A stretch of 64,000 nucleotides of DNA from Vibrio sinaloensis (GCF_023195835.1 NZ_CP096200.1:1054001-1118000); one strand, 5' to 3'. Shown: positions 43,950-51,924, numbered from the stretch's first letter. The notes: generated from the letters alone by a model not told the origin. A program made the numbers and translations.

Positions 43950-44040
43950 AACCGGAGCGTCTGCCAACGCTCCGGTTTTTTTGTGTCCGAAACTCAGTAA
44001 AGCGTCTGCCAACGCTTACCGAAAACGCACCGACACTCCG
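43950..44040 (+). ncRNA. Candidate structured leader RNA of guaC (tandem identical hairpin tips)
   Basis: Hairpin 1: AACCGGAGCG (43950-43959), loop TCTGCCAA, CGCTCCGGTT (43968-43977), then six T's, which looks like an intrinsic terminator. Hairpin 2: AAGCG (44000-44004), the same loop TCTGCCAA, CGCTT (44013-44017). The 16-mer AGCGTCTGCCAACGCT occurs exactly at 43956-43971 and 44001-44016. Outer pairing GTGTC (43983-43987) with GACAC (44032-44036) could enclose hairpin 2, and CTCCG (44036-44040) could compete for hairpin 1. I do not recognise a named riboswitch. Terminator of an upstream small RNA is the alternative for hairpin 1. Confidence 0.5.
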
Positions 44041-44066
44041 ATTTTAAGAGAAAGGAACTGTAATCA

Positions 44067-45110
44067 ATGCGTATCGAACAAGAACTTAAGTTAGGTTTTA
44101 AAGACGTACTCTTTCGCCCAAAGCGATCAACGCTTAAAAGCCGCTCTCAAGTTGAATTAACCCGCGAGTTTACCTTCAAGCATAGCGGCCGTCAATGGTC
44201 TGGCACTCCCGTTATTGCCGCCAACATGGATTCTGTGGGTAGTTTCGAAATGGCGAAAGCGCTCGCTGAACATGGTGTGATGACAGCGGTTCACAAACAC
44301 TACACCGTAGAGCAGTGGGCAGACTTTGTTAAGTCAGCGGATCAGAACACACTAAACAATGTGTTTGTTTCAACCGGCACGTCGGATGCTGACTTTGAAA
44401 AGACCAAACAAATCATGGCACTTTCAGAGCAGTTGATCTTCATCTGTATTGATATCGCCAATGGTTACTCAGAGCATTTGGTTGAGTACATCGAAAAAGT
44501 ACGTGCCGCTTTTCCAGACAAAGTGATTTCTGCCGGTAACGTCGTCACGGGTGATATGTGTGAAGAGCTGATTCTTGCAGGTGCGGACATTGTCAAAGTC
44601 GGTATCGGCCCAGGCTCAGTATGTACCACTCGCGTTAAGACAGGCGTTGGCTACCCTCAGCTTTCGGCCATCATTGAATGTGGTGATGCAGCGCACGGCT
44701 TAGGCGGAATGATCATCGGCGACGGCGGTTGTTCATGTGCGGGTGACGTAGCAAAAGCGTTCGGCGGCGGCGCTGATTTCGTGATGCTAGGCGGCATGCT
44801 GGCCGGCCATGAAGAGTCAGGCGGCGAAATTATCGAGAAAGACGGCGAAACTTTCATGAAGTTCTATGGAATGTCTTCTCAGTCTGCCATGGACAAGCAC
44901 TCCGGTGGCGTAGCTAAGTACCGCGCAGCTGAAGGTAAAACCGTACTATTGCCATACCGTGGCTCTGTCCACGGCACTATCTCAGACATCCTTGGTGGTG
45001 TACGTTCAACGTGTACCTACGTAGGCGCAGCAAAGCTTAAAGAGCTAACGAAGCGTACCACTTTCATCCGTGTACAAGAGCAAGAGAACAACATATTCGG
45101 TAAAGAGTAA
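44067..45110 (+). CDS. guaC: GMP reductase
   Basis: This 347-aa enzyme converts GMP to IMP plus ammonia with NADPH, returning guanine nucleotides to the adenine branch. The length equals E. coli GuaC. Catalytic Cys186 sits in '[18 protein letters not shown]'; the phosphate-binding '[17 protein letters not shown]' and '[14 protein letters not shown]' are intact, and there is no CBS insertion (excluding GuaB). The start follows AAAGGAAC. It is preceded by a structured leader and followed by a terminator and then a genomic island. Confidence 0.97.
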   Translation: MRIEQELKLGFKDVLFRPKRSTLKSRSQVELTREFTFKHSGRQWSGTPVIAANMDSVGSFEMAKALAEHGVMTAVHKHYTVEQWADFVKSADQNTLNNVFVSTGTSDADFEKTKQIMALSEQLIFICIDIANGYSEHLVEYIEKVRAAFPDKVISAGNVVTGDMCEELILAGADIVKVGIGPGSVCTTRVKTGVGYPQLSAIIECGDAAHGLGGMIIGDGGCSCAGDVAKAFGGGADFVMLGGMLAGHEESGGEIIEKDGETFMKFYGMSSQSAMDKHSGGVAKYRAAEGKTVLLPYRGSVHGTISDILGGVRSTCTYVGAAKLKELTKRTTFIRVQEQENNIFGKE

Positions 45111-45142
45111 TTCAATAACTCTTCGGAAAATACGAACTGTTA

Positions 45143-45168
45143 AGGGCCGCGTTTAGCGGCTCTTTTTT
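45143..45168 (+). terminator. guaC terminator at the island edge
   Basis: AGGGCCGC, loop GTTTA, GCGGCTCT and a long T-run (45162-45169). It marks the chromosomal side of the island junction. Confidence 0.88.
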
Positions 45169-45185
45169 TGCCTCAAAATCAGTAA

Positions 45186-45232
45186 GTGGCGACAAAGTGG
45201 CGACACTCGCAAAAAATATTTTTGTGGCGACA
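45186..45232. repeat. Three GTGGCGACA direct repeats beside integrase
   Basis: GTGGCGACA occurs at 45186-45194, 45197-45205 and 45224-45232, directly between the guaC terminator and the integrase stop. The pattern fits arm-type binding sites of a tyrosine recombinase attachment region. Confidence 0.6.
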
Positions 45233-45233
45233 G

Positions 45234-46265
45234 TTATAAACCCGCCAAAGGGTTTTTGGTGATCGCTTCAGAAATGTGGTCAGGGGAAAAGTGCGCATAG
45301 CGCATTGTCATGCTGATATCGGCATGGCCAAGAACATCACGCAGTACCAGAATGTTACCACCGTTCATCATAAAGTGGCTGGCGAACGTATGGCGCAGTA
45401 CATGCGAAGCCTGACCCTTTGGCAACGACATCCCTAGCTTGTGCTTTAGTAGGTAACAGAAAGGGGTGTAGCACTCTTCAAACATTAAGTCGGAGCATGG
45501 CTTGTAGATCTCGTCATAAAGCGCCTTAGAGATGGGTACTGAGCGGTTCTTCTTGGTTTTAGTATTGGTATAGGTGATCTTGTACTTGCTGATCTGGCTT
45601 CCACGCAGCTTTGCCGCTTCATTCCACCGTGCACCTGTGGCTAAGCATATCTTTACTATTTTGAGCATGTCTCCACGCTGATGCTGGCCAACCAGCTCGA
45701 GCAGTAGGGGAAGCTTCGCTTTAGGAATAAAAGCCATCTCTCGTTCTGCTACTTTGAATTGCTTGAGTTCTTCTAGAGGGTGGGGGAGGTTCCATTCACC
45801 GAGTTCTTTTAGCTTACTGAATACAGCTTTAAAGCGCGCTAACTCCGAATTGAGGGTAGAAACACTTGGGGCGCCTTTTTGCCAGCGGTCATCAACAAAG
45901 TTGATTTGGCCAGCTATCCTTAAGCTGCGAAACTCAGCGTATTGCTTGGCGTTAAATAAGGAAGCGGGCGGGTTACCCATGGCTTTAACCATGTGGTTAA
46001 ACTTTTGGTAGATGACTTCGCCGTTGGTGAGCGTTCGGCCGTAGTGGCTGAACCAGGTATCCACAACATCAGACAGCCGCCTATGATCGCTACTCATGCC
46101 AAGCCAGGGCTTTTGGTCCACTTCTTTCATTGTGAACTTCTCAAACCCGATAGCCTCACCCTTGGTAGCAAAGCGTCGGCGAACGCGTTTCCCATTGCGG
46201 CCATTAGGGTAGCAGTCACAAATCCAAGGTTTGGTTGAACCATCTTTTAAGTTACGGATAGACAT
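45234..46265 (-). CDS. Tyrosine recombinase / phage-type integrase, P2-like
   Basis: This is about 343 aa. The start is set at ATG 46265 ('MSIRNLKDGSTKPW'); ATGs at 46280 and 46295 exist, but the latter lies inside a LexA box and close to the likely transcription start. An N-terminal arm-binding/SAM-like region precedes the catalytic domain: Arg in 'ATGARWNEA', Lys region in 'TKTKKNRSVPI', 'HVLRHTFASH' (H-x-x-R), His in 'LGHADISMTMRYAHF' and the Tyr nucleophile in 'RYAHF'. It catalyses integration and excision of the island. No phage structural genes follow, so the element is not an intact prophage. Confidence 0.92.
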   Translation of the reverse strand: MSIRNLKDGSTKPWICDCYPNGRNGKRVRRRFATKGEAIGFEKFTMKEVDQKPWLGMSSDHRRLSDVVDTWFSHYGRTLTNGEVIYQKFNHMVKAMGNPPASLFNAKQYAEFRSLRIAGQINFVDDRWQKGAPSVSTLNSELARFKAVFSKLKELGEWNLPHPLEELKQFKVAEREMAFIPKAKLPLLLELVGQHQRGDMLKIVKICLATGARWNEAAKLRGSQISKYKITYTNTKTKKNRSVPISKALYDEIYKPCSDLMFEECYTPFCYLLKHKLGMSLPKGQASHVLRHTFASHFMMNGGNILVLRDVLGHADISMTMRYAHFSPDHISEAITKNPLAGL

Positions 46266-46281
46266 AGAAAATATACTCATA

Positions 46282-46301
46282 TACTGTATATACATACAGT
46301 A
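46282..46301. promoter_or_regulatory. LexA (SOS) box over the integrase promoter
   Basis: TACTGTATATACATACAGTA: CTGT and ACAG separated by exactly 8 bp, 19 of 20 bases equal to the E. coli consensus. On the minus strand a -35 TTGAAT (about 46328) and -10 TACTGT overlap it. This makes SOS repression of the integrase very likely. Confidence 0.85.
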
Positions 46302-46421
46302 TCATCCGTTTTGGTACATTCAATGTTTAGTTGGGATAAACTCGCACAATGTCAGATTTCCTGATGAAATCTTGCGTGTTTGAGTTTAATATTCGCACCT
46401 AGAAAAAATAAGAGCTCTATC

Positions 46422-46820
46422 ATGAAAGCGTTATTGTCGATTAAACCAGAATTCGTAGAAAAGATTATCTCGGGCGAGAAGTTGTTCGAGTATCGCAAAG
46501 CTATCTTCAAAAGACCTGACGTGAAGTCAGTAGTAATCTATTCGACCATGCCAGAAGGTAAGATCGTTGGTGAGTTTACTATCGGGGATATCTTAGCTAA
46601 GCATCCTGAAGAGCTATGGGAAGAAACCAAATCTGCGTCTGGTATTAAGAAATCGTTCTTTGACGAGTACTTCTCAAATAGAGAAGTGGCTTACGCTATA
46701 CAAATCAAAGACTTCAAAAAGTACGATAATCCGATAGATCCGTACCAAAAAGAGAGAGGCTTTAAAGCCCCTCAGTCATTTAAGTATATCGATTTGAATT
46801 CGAATCTTTGCTTAGCTTAA
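46422..46820 (+). CDS. Island ASCH-domain protein
   Basis: This is a 132-aa protein starting at 'MKALLSIKPEFVEKIISGEK', where the conserved ASCH pattern begins (upstream frame ignored). ASCH proteins share the PUA-like RNA-binding fold; the 'SGEKLFEYRK' element corresponds to the GxKxxExR signature. It differs from YqfB in length and motif. It is AT-richer than the chromosomal genes. Its last four bases overlap the stop of the convergent GNAT/PUA gene. A role in sensing or acting on modified nucleosides/RNA is an inference from fold and partner. Confidence 0.82.
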   Translation: MKALLSIKPEFVEKIISGEKLFEYRKAIFKRPDVKSVVIYSTMPEGKIVGEFTIGDILAKHPEELWEETKSASGIKKSFFDEYFSNREVAYAIQIKDFKKYDNPIDPYQKERGFKAPQSFKYIDLNSNLCLA

Positions 46821-47887
46821 TTTCGAATGAGTTCAGGTCGAACTTCTGAGATGTTAACTATCTGCTGGAACTGTTGGTCTGACAGTTCCAATACACCCCA
46901 ATAATCGTCCCTCGATACTCCTGCTTCATCGGCAATTTTGCGTCTGATAGGTCTCTTTGGTAAGGCTGCATTGTAGGTGAACTTGATGACATAAGGGTAT
47001 TTCTGGCTTCTATAGAATCCTCTTAGCTCTTTTTCGGTGAAAACGCTGTATTTCACGCATTCGCTAACAAAATGCTCTTCACTCTCATAATCACTAATCG
47101 TATGTACATCCTCAACGATACATAGTGAAGTCGCAACTGCCCTGAATTCAGCGGCACCTTGTCCATCACCAGTTCTATAGATAACGAGAACATCACCTGG
47201 TTTCATCGCAGTTACTCCATCCATACCACAAATGTAAATCTTGTGGATGCTATTTGAATGAGAAATATCCTGCACGATATTCGGAGATTCGGTAAGTAAC
47301 TTAGAGTCTGGAAACAGAACAGTATGATATTTGGGATAGACGCTAAGCAGATATTTTTTACAACCCTCAGTATATATAAAAGGGTAATCTTTATTGATAT
47401 CGCCAAATTGTTTGTTTAAATCTCGAAGGAGAACTAACTCGGTACCATTCTGTCCAGTCTTTGTTCCGTAACGTTCGAAGCCATAACGTTCAAACAATTC
47501 AACTAAGTACCCATGCTCATTCTCAAAGACGGTTACATAGATGTCACTAGGCTTCGACTGATGAGCTAATGCATAATCAAAAATCTTTTTTAAATACCTA
47601 TCACCGCGACGTGTTCCTTTCGGATTAAATTTGAAAGTTCCCACCTTCATATGGTCAGTATCTGGAAGAAGAGGGTTGGTGTCGTCACCTGGACCAGATT
47701 CAAATTTGCAGTATAGAAACCCTTCAATAGTCCTTTCATTGCTGTATAGCACCAAGGCATGGTCATCTGCTTTTTTTTGAAACCATTCAGAGAACTCAGC
47801 GTAACCAGCTTTGAGAGAGTCGAAGAATTTGTCGTTGAGATTAATCTCAGAGAATTTTTGAATTAATAGGTTATCCATTTTTGCCAC
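46817..47887 (-). CDS. GNAT acetyltransferase fused to a PUA-like/ASCH domain
   Basis: This is a 356-aa protein. The N-terminal half (about 1-165) looks like a GNAT: 'MKVGTFKFNPKGTRRGDRYLKKIFDYAL' holds the acetyl-CoA motif A (RRGDR), and 'YLVELFERYGFERYG' is the typical C-terminal GNAT strand-helix. The second half (about 190-350) is PUA-like: 'KPGDVLVIYRTGDGQGAAEFRAVATSLCIV'. ATG 47878 is an alternative start. Its stop overlaps the ASCH gene's stop. The function is unknown; acetylation of an RNA or protein recognised by the PUA domain is a reasonable guess. Confidence 0.72.
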   Translation of the reverse strand: MAKMDNLLIQKFSEINLNDKFFDSLKAGYAEFSEWFQKKADDHALVLYSNERTIEGFLYCKFESGPGDDTNPLLPDTDHMKVGTFKFNPKGTRRGDRYLKKIFDYALAHQSKPSDIYVTVFENEHGYLVELFERYGFERYGTKTGQNGTELVLLRDLNKQFGDINKDYPFIYTEGCKKYLLSVYPKYHTVLFPDSKLLTESPNIVQDISHSNSIHKIYICGMDGVTAMKPGDVLVIYRTGDGQGAAEFRAVATSLCIVEDVHTISDYESEEHFVSECVKYSVFTEKELRGFYRSQKYPYVIKFTYNAALPKRPIRRKIADEAGVSRDDYWGVLELSDQQFQQIVNISEVRPELIRN

Positions 47888-48040
47888 CGACGTTGCTTAC
47901 TAATATGGGGCAAGTTTACTCTTTGCAATACTAAAAACAGTGATGCATATATATAAGTTGCATAAATGTTCGTTGAGTCAAATTCATTGATGTGACAAAG
48001 GTTTAAAATCTGTTCGTCAACCTAATATCAGGAATGAGAC

Positions 48041-48559
48041 ATGCCAAAGATAATTTTTGTTTCAGGAGTGCACGGAGTAGGGAAGTCGACGCTGTGCGGA
48101 AAGCTATCAGAGAAGTTTGGATGGGCGCATTATTCATGCAGCGACTTGATAAAAGAGAACTCGGATTATGTTGAGAGTTCTAAACTTGTCTCTACTGCTG
48201 ATAAGAATCAGCAAGCGTTACTTATGGGGCTTAGTAAATTGACGGAAGAGGTGGTCTTGCTTGATGGACACTTTTGCCTGCTCGATAAAGATGAGCAAGT
48301 GATTGAGTTACCGTTTGAAGTTTTCGATGCGATTTCACCGTCTGCTATTTTGCTGGCAACCTGTGACGAAGAAACGATACATCAACGGTTAGAATTACGC
48401 GGTGGACATGTTTTAGCTCTTGGAAAAATAGTTGAGCTGCAACAGCATGAAGTCGAGCGGTCAAAGAGTTATTGTTACGACGTCAATTGTCAGTTAATTG
48501 AATATTGTTCCCCCAACCATCTTGGCGACTTGTTTAAGGTGTTGTCAGTTTGGAAATGA
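48041..48559 (+). CDS. Small P-loop kinase-like ATPase (AAA_18/AdK-like)
   Basis: This is a 172-aa protein with the Walker A motif 'GVHGVGKSTLC' at about residues 9-19 and a Walker B-like 'VVLLDGHFCL' at about 74. The lid region is short, and 'LATCDEETIHQRLELRGG' resembles the arginine-rich helix of nucleoside/adenylate kinases. The fold is that of archaeal-type adenylate kinases and island-encoded ATP-binding proteins; the substrate is unknown. It is divergent from the GNAT/PUA gene across a 153-bp region with an inverted pair ATGCA (47943-47947) / TGCAT (47959-47963). It is AT-rich, as is the rest of the island. Confidence 0.78.
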   Translation: MPKIIFVSGVHGVGKSTLCGKLSEKFGWAHYSCSDLIKENSDYVESSKLVSTADKNQQALLMGLSKLTEEVVLLDGHFCLLDKDEQVIELPFEVFDAISPSAILLATCDEETIHQRLELRGGHVLALGKIVELQQHEVERSKSYCYDVNCQLIEYCSPNHLGDLFKVLSVWK

Positions 48560-48565
48560 AGCCCA

Positions 48566-48594
48566 AATAGCCCTGTAACGTTGGGCTATTATTT
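48566..48594 (+). terminator. Terminator-like hairpin after the ATPase gene
   Basis: AATAGCCC (48566-48573) and GGGCTATT (48583-48590) with a 9-nt loop, then ATTTAC; a weak T-run. Confidence 0.6.
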
Positions 48595-48625
48595 ACGGAT
48601 TTTGATGCATTGAAACAAACTCTTT

Positions 48626-48793
48626 CGAGAGTTACGAGAGTTACGCGAGAGTTAATGGGGTCAGGTCTTGCCTTTTGCTTTTTGGCGAGAGTGACTTAGC
48701 CTTATCAATGAGGTCACTTTGTATCAGAAAACGTATAGACGGACGGATAAGGTGTAAGTGTCAAATAGTAGCAAAATACAAGATCTGACTCTG
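48626..48793. mobile_element. Remnant of a REP/RAYT-type non-autonomous element
   Basis: Three tandem-like copies of CGAGAGTTA (48626-48634, 48635-48643, 48646-48654) lead into TGGGGTCAGGTCTTGCCTT (from 48656), a sequence type that flanks REP-associated tyrosine transposase genes. Its imperfect inverted copy GCAAAATACAAGATCTGAC lies at 48771-48789 (17 of 23 positions match over the full arms). No transposase gene remains inside the 138 bp, so it is a deletion relic or a non-autonomous copy. Confidence 0.55.
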
Positions 48794-48799
48794 TTACTT

Positions 48800-48967
48800 T
48801 CGCGATTCGATGGCAGCAAGTGGCTCCGAGCTACCTCAATACCGGAGGGGGTTGCTTATGGTGTGTCGATTTCAACCAACAATAAAATGTACTTATTGGG
48901 AGGTGAGTTGAGTAATGGAGAGGCTCAATTCAGTTGTTACATTCTCACTTTGAAGCGCCCCTCTTAG
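48800..48967 (+). pseudogene. Kelch-repeat protein remnant (NanM-like C-terminus)
   Basis: A short frame (readable 48758-48967) encodes 'DGSKWLRATSIPEGVAYGVSIST' and 'MYLLGGELSNGEAQ', the final blade of a kelch beta-propeller as in N-acetylneuraminate epimerase NanM. Only one blade is present, and its 5' side is replaced by the REP-like repeat, so it is a gene fragment rather than a functional protein. It marks material lost or rearranged at the right side of the island. Confidence 0.6.
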
Positions 48968-49071
48968 TGGCTCTTCCATCCTACTAAACCTACAGGACTT
49001 GATCTCCGCAACTAGTATAACTCACTGATTCGCTTATACTGTTGACTAGTGTTTCATTGGACTTGAACCTT

Positions 49072-50136
49072 ATGTCAGCTGCAGAACAATCTTCAAAAAA
49101 ACTCAGTATTTATATCATCAGCGCCGTGTTTGCTATTTGGCTGTATAGTTTGTGGGCCGATCGTGTTGCGCCGATCACTAGTGATGCAAGCGTGCATACC
49201 TATTTAGTGAGAGTGGCACCAGAAGTGTCGGGCAACATTGTAGAGGTAGGCGTTAAAGACAACCAAATTGTCGAAGCAGGGGAATTGCTGTTTAGCATTG
49301 ATCCGCGAAACTATGAAATAGCGCTTGCCTCAGCTCAGGCTAATTTAGCCTTGGCCGGACAAAACATCGGCTCCAACACGGCTGCGGTGGAAGTGGCTCA
49401 AGCTCGAGTAGTGGATGCACTTGCCGCAAGAAATAATGCCCGCGAGCAGGCGAATCGAACTCAAGAGTTGGCCGCGCGAGGGGTACTAAGCCAAGCTGAC
49501 CTAGACAATGCGATTGAAGCAAAACAGCGTGCTCAGGCTGGTCTTGAAGCCGCTCAAGCGTCTTTGGTTCAAGCGGAGCAGAATCTTGGTCCGACGGGCA
49601 GCAGTAATCCACAGATACGTGCAGCGATGGCGAGCCTCGAGAAAGCGCAACTCGATCTACAAAAGACCAACGTTTATGCCCCTTCGCATGGTGTTATCAC
49701 AAATATGCAGCTCACGTTAGGCCAAAGCGCTTCGGTTGGGTCGCCGCTAATGACCTTTATCGACCCGCGCAGTGTTTGGATTTCGGCTTTGGCACGTGAA
49801 AACTCGCTTGAGTTTGTTAAGCCCGGTCAAACGGTGAAAATTGTTTTAGATGCGTTACCGGGGCGAGTATTGAATGGCAAAGTGGAGAGCATAGGCTGGG
49901 GGACCGGCGGCACTAATGACATCGATCCTGCCACTGGTTTTTTAAATGCGGGTTCGAACTCGTTTACCCCGCAGCGCTATCCGGTGAGGATCGTGTTTGA
50001 TAGTACCGATGAACTACATAACATTCGTTTTGGTTCTCAGGCAACGGTGGCCTTCTATACAGAGCAAAGCGCTCTTGGGGAGTGGTTGGCTGGAATTTGG
50101 ATGCGAGTACTGAGTATCTGGACTTATGTTTCATAG
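49072..50136 (+). CDS. HlyD-family membrane fusion protein (EmrA/AaeA-like)
   Basis: This is about 354 aa. The start is set at ATG 49072; a TTG at 49042 is less likely. One N-terminal TM (about 14-32), lipoyl half 'VRVAPEVSGNIVEVGVKDNQIV', a helical hairpin rich in Ala/Gln at about 85-190, second half 'TNVYAPSHGVITNMQLTLGQ', then a beta-barrel. Eleven bases overlap with the following DUF2955 gene shows one translational unit. By analogy with AaeA/AaeB the pair may export small aromatic or amphiphilic compounds; no regulator is adjacent. Confidence 0.9.
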   Translation: MSAAEQSSKKLSIYIISAVFAIWLYSLWADRVAPITSDASVHTYLVRVAPEVSGNIVEVGVKDNQIVEAGELLFSIDPRNYEIALASAQANLALAGQNIGSNTAAVEVAQARVVDALAARNNAREQANRTQELAARGVLSQADLDNAIEAKQRAQAGLEAAQASLVQAEQNLGPTGSSNPQIRAAMASLEKAQLDLQKTNVYAPSHGVITNMQLTLGQSASVGSPLMTFIDPRSVWISALARENSLEFVKPGQTVKIVLDALPGRVLNGKVESIGWGTGGTNDIDPATGFLNAGSNSFTPQRYPVRIVFDSTDELHNIRFGSQATVAFYTEQSALGEWLAGIWMRVLSIWTYVS

Positions 50137-51133
50137 CGCGGCCAATCCTATTATTCGTTTGGTGTTTGCACCCACCTTGCTGTTGTTCTACTTGTTAGCG
50201 CAAGGGAATCCGGTGCCGTTTTTAGCGCCAATGTTTGTGGTGATCTTCCTCACCATTATGCCGTCAAGACCCCCATTGTCGATGATGCTCAAGCTCATGG
50301 CGGTGATGCTTGGTGTGAGCGTAGGTGTGATTGGTTTTGGTCAAGTTCTGGTCGATTCACCGACAGGCTTTGGCCTGTTTTGCTGGCTGGTCTTGTTTTG
50401 GAGTTTCTATCGTAGCCATAAAGACCCAAAAGATATGATCGCCACCTTTGCCTTACTGTTTGTCATCATTACTTGCGTATTGAATCTGCAGTTCGGTGTT
50501 TCAATCTCCAGTCTGCCACTCGTTATGCTGGAGGTCTTTCTCACCGCTCTGCTGATCACCTATGCCAGCTTTTTGCTGTTTCCTGGTGACGAAAAAGCGA
50601 TCCTGCCAGATGAGCAAGACATGGCGGGCGCGGAGCTACACCTAGGCGTGATTGGCTTTAAAGCGACGGCGCTACTGCTAGTGTTGTATGCACTGATCGG
50701 TTATGGAAGTTCACAAACCCTGTTAATTGCGATCACCATCGGCAGCATGATCAAGATCCCTGTATCGAGAGACCAACGCGTATTTCGCAATAACCGCTTA
50801 ATTGCGACCACGGTGGGGATCTTGATGACGATTCCGATCATGCTGCTCAATACGGTCGGATTACCCATGTGGACTTTGCTTGGTGTGACTTGCTTTCTAG
50901 GGTTACAGCTTGCTTGTTACGCTATTCGCCGTGGGTGTCGCTTGAGTATCTATCAACTGCTGTTCACCAATTTTATCGTGTTGGTGAACCAGATTCTGTC
51001 CTACCAGGGCGATGCCCCTTTGTCTGCGGAACTAATGCGGTTGGTGTCGATTAGTTTAGCGATTGTTATTGCCACCTTGCTATTGAACCTGTTGTCTGTT
51101 GAGCCTAAAGTGATTCAATCACCCAAGTCGTGA
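50126..51133 (+). CDS. DUF2955 membrane protein, putative FUSC-like efflux partner
   Basis: This is a 335-aa protein with about ten hydrophobic segments in two bundles separated by a loop around residues 155-180 ('FPGDEKAILPDEQDMAG'). 'LAPMFVVIFLTIMPSRPPLSMMLKLMAVMLGVSVG' and 'TIGSMIKIPVSRDQRVFRNNRLIATTVGIL' are typical of the DUF2955/FUSC group, distant relatives of AaeB. It overlaps the adaptor gene upstream by 11 bp. It is probably the inner-membrane pump of a two-gene efflux system; the substrate is unknown. Confidence 0.87.
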   Translation: MFHSAANPIIRLVFAPTLLLFYLLAQGNPVPFLAPMFVVIFLTIMPSRPPLSMMLKLMAVMLGVSVGVIGFGQVLVDSPTGFGLFCWLVLFWSFYRSHKDPKDMIATFALLFVIITCVLNLQFGVSISSLPLVMLEVFLTALLITYASFLLFPGDEKAILPDEQDMAGAELHLGVIGFKATALLLVLYALIGYGSSQTLLIAITIGSMIKIPVSRDQRVFRNNRLIATTVGILMTIPIMLLNTVGLPMWTLLGVTCFLGLQLACYAIRRGCRLSIYQLLFTNFIVLVNQILSYQGDAPLSAELMRLVSISLAIVIATLLLNLLSVEPKVIQSPKS

Positions 51134-51266
51134 TCGCTCTGCAGTACAGTTTTGCTGGTTAATCTAAGCTAACTGTGATGGAAAACCTGCTGTGACAGCA
51201 GTAGTCTGAAAACCAGAGTCGCGCGTGTTCGCTTATATGACGCATATAAATTTAGGAGAAGCAAGG

Positions 51267-51680
51267 ATGACGTACAACGTAAAAGGGTCGTGCCAGTGTG
51301 GTAATGTCAGTTATAGCTTAAAACAACCACCTAAAATGGTGATTGCTTGTCACTGTATTGAGTGTCAGAAACTCTCTACCGCGCCTTACAGTGTCACTGC
51401 GGTTGTCGCGAGTGAGGATATTGAGTTCAAAGGAGAACTCGCAGAGTGGCAGCGTATGGCAGAGAGTGGAAACAAGAACTACGCTAAGTTCTGCCCAGGT
51501 TGTGGCAATCGCGTTTACCATTTCAATCCTGATGACCCGTCTACGATTAAACTCAAGTTGAAGTCCGCTAGCCCTCAAGACAGACACGTGTTTGAACCTA
51601 CTGTCCATGTTTGGACCAGCGAGAAACAAGATTGGGTTGAGATTCCGAAGAGTGCCAAGGTGTTTGAAAAGCAACCCTAA
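51267..51680 (+). CDS. GFA (CENP-V/GFA) family zinc protein
   Basis: This is a 137-aa protein starting at ATG 51267 after GGAGAAGCAAGG. Zinc ligands are all visible: 'GSCQCGNVSY', 'VIACHCIECQKLS' and 'FCPGCGNRVYH'. The family is named after the glutathione-dependent formaldehyde-activating enzyme, although most members have unproven activity. It is monocistronic and followed by a terminator. Confidence 0.92.
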   Translation: MTYNVKGSCQCGNVSYSLKQPPKMVIACHCIECQKLSTAPYSVTAVVASEDIEFKGELAEWQRMAESGNKNYAKFCPGCGNRVYHFNPDDPSTIKLKLKSASPQDRHVFEPTVHVWTSEKQDWVEIPKSAKVFEKQP

Positions 51681-51707
51681 TTTATCTAATAACAGCTCAA
51701 TATGACT

Positions 51708-51731
51708 AGGAAGCCCATGGCTTCCTTTTTT
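51708..51731 (+). terminator. Terminator after the GFA gene
   Basis: AGGAAGCC (51708-51715), loop CAT, GGCTTCCT (51719-51726), then T's. Confidence 0.88.
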
Positions 51732-51924
51732 ATTGCGCGAAAACGCAGTGGAAGCGCGATAGAATTAAGAATGGTTGAATTCCATTCTAAGCAAGTTTGA
51801 GAATGGCTAGGTTCGGTTATTATAGACCCATCAAGGCGCACTAACGATAACCCAACCAGAGTTAGCTGCGACTGTCAGGACAACAATCCAAATGGATTAG
51901 TAACGAACTATTGAGGTCAAAATT

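Noticed and set aside
43950..44040. guaC leader as a guanidine-II (mini-ykkC) riboswitch
   Set aside because: That class has two hairpins with ACGR loops; here the loop is TCTGCCAA, and the downstream gene is not a guanidine gene.
45234..48967. Complete prophage or super-integron cassette array
   Set aside because: No phage structural genes, no attC (VCR) repeats, and the recombinase is a phage-type rather than an IntI-type integrase.
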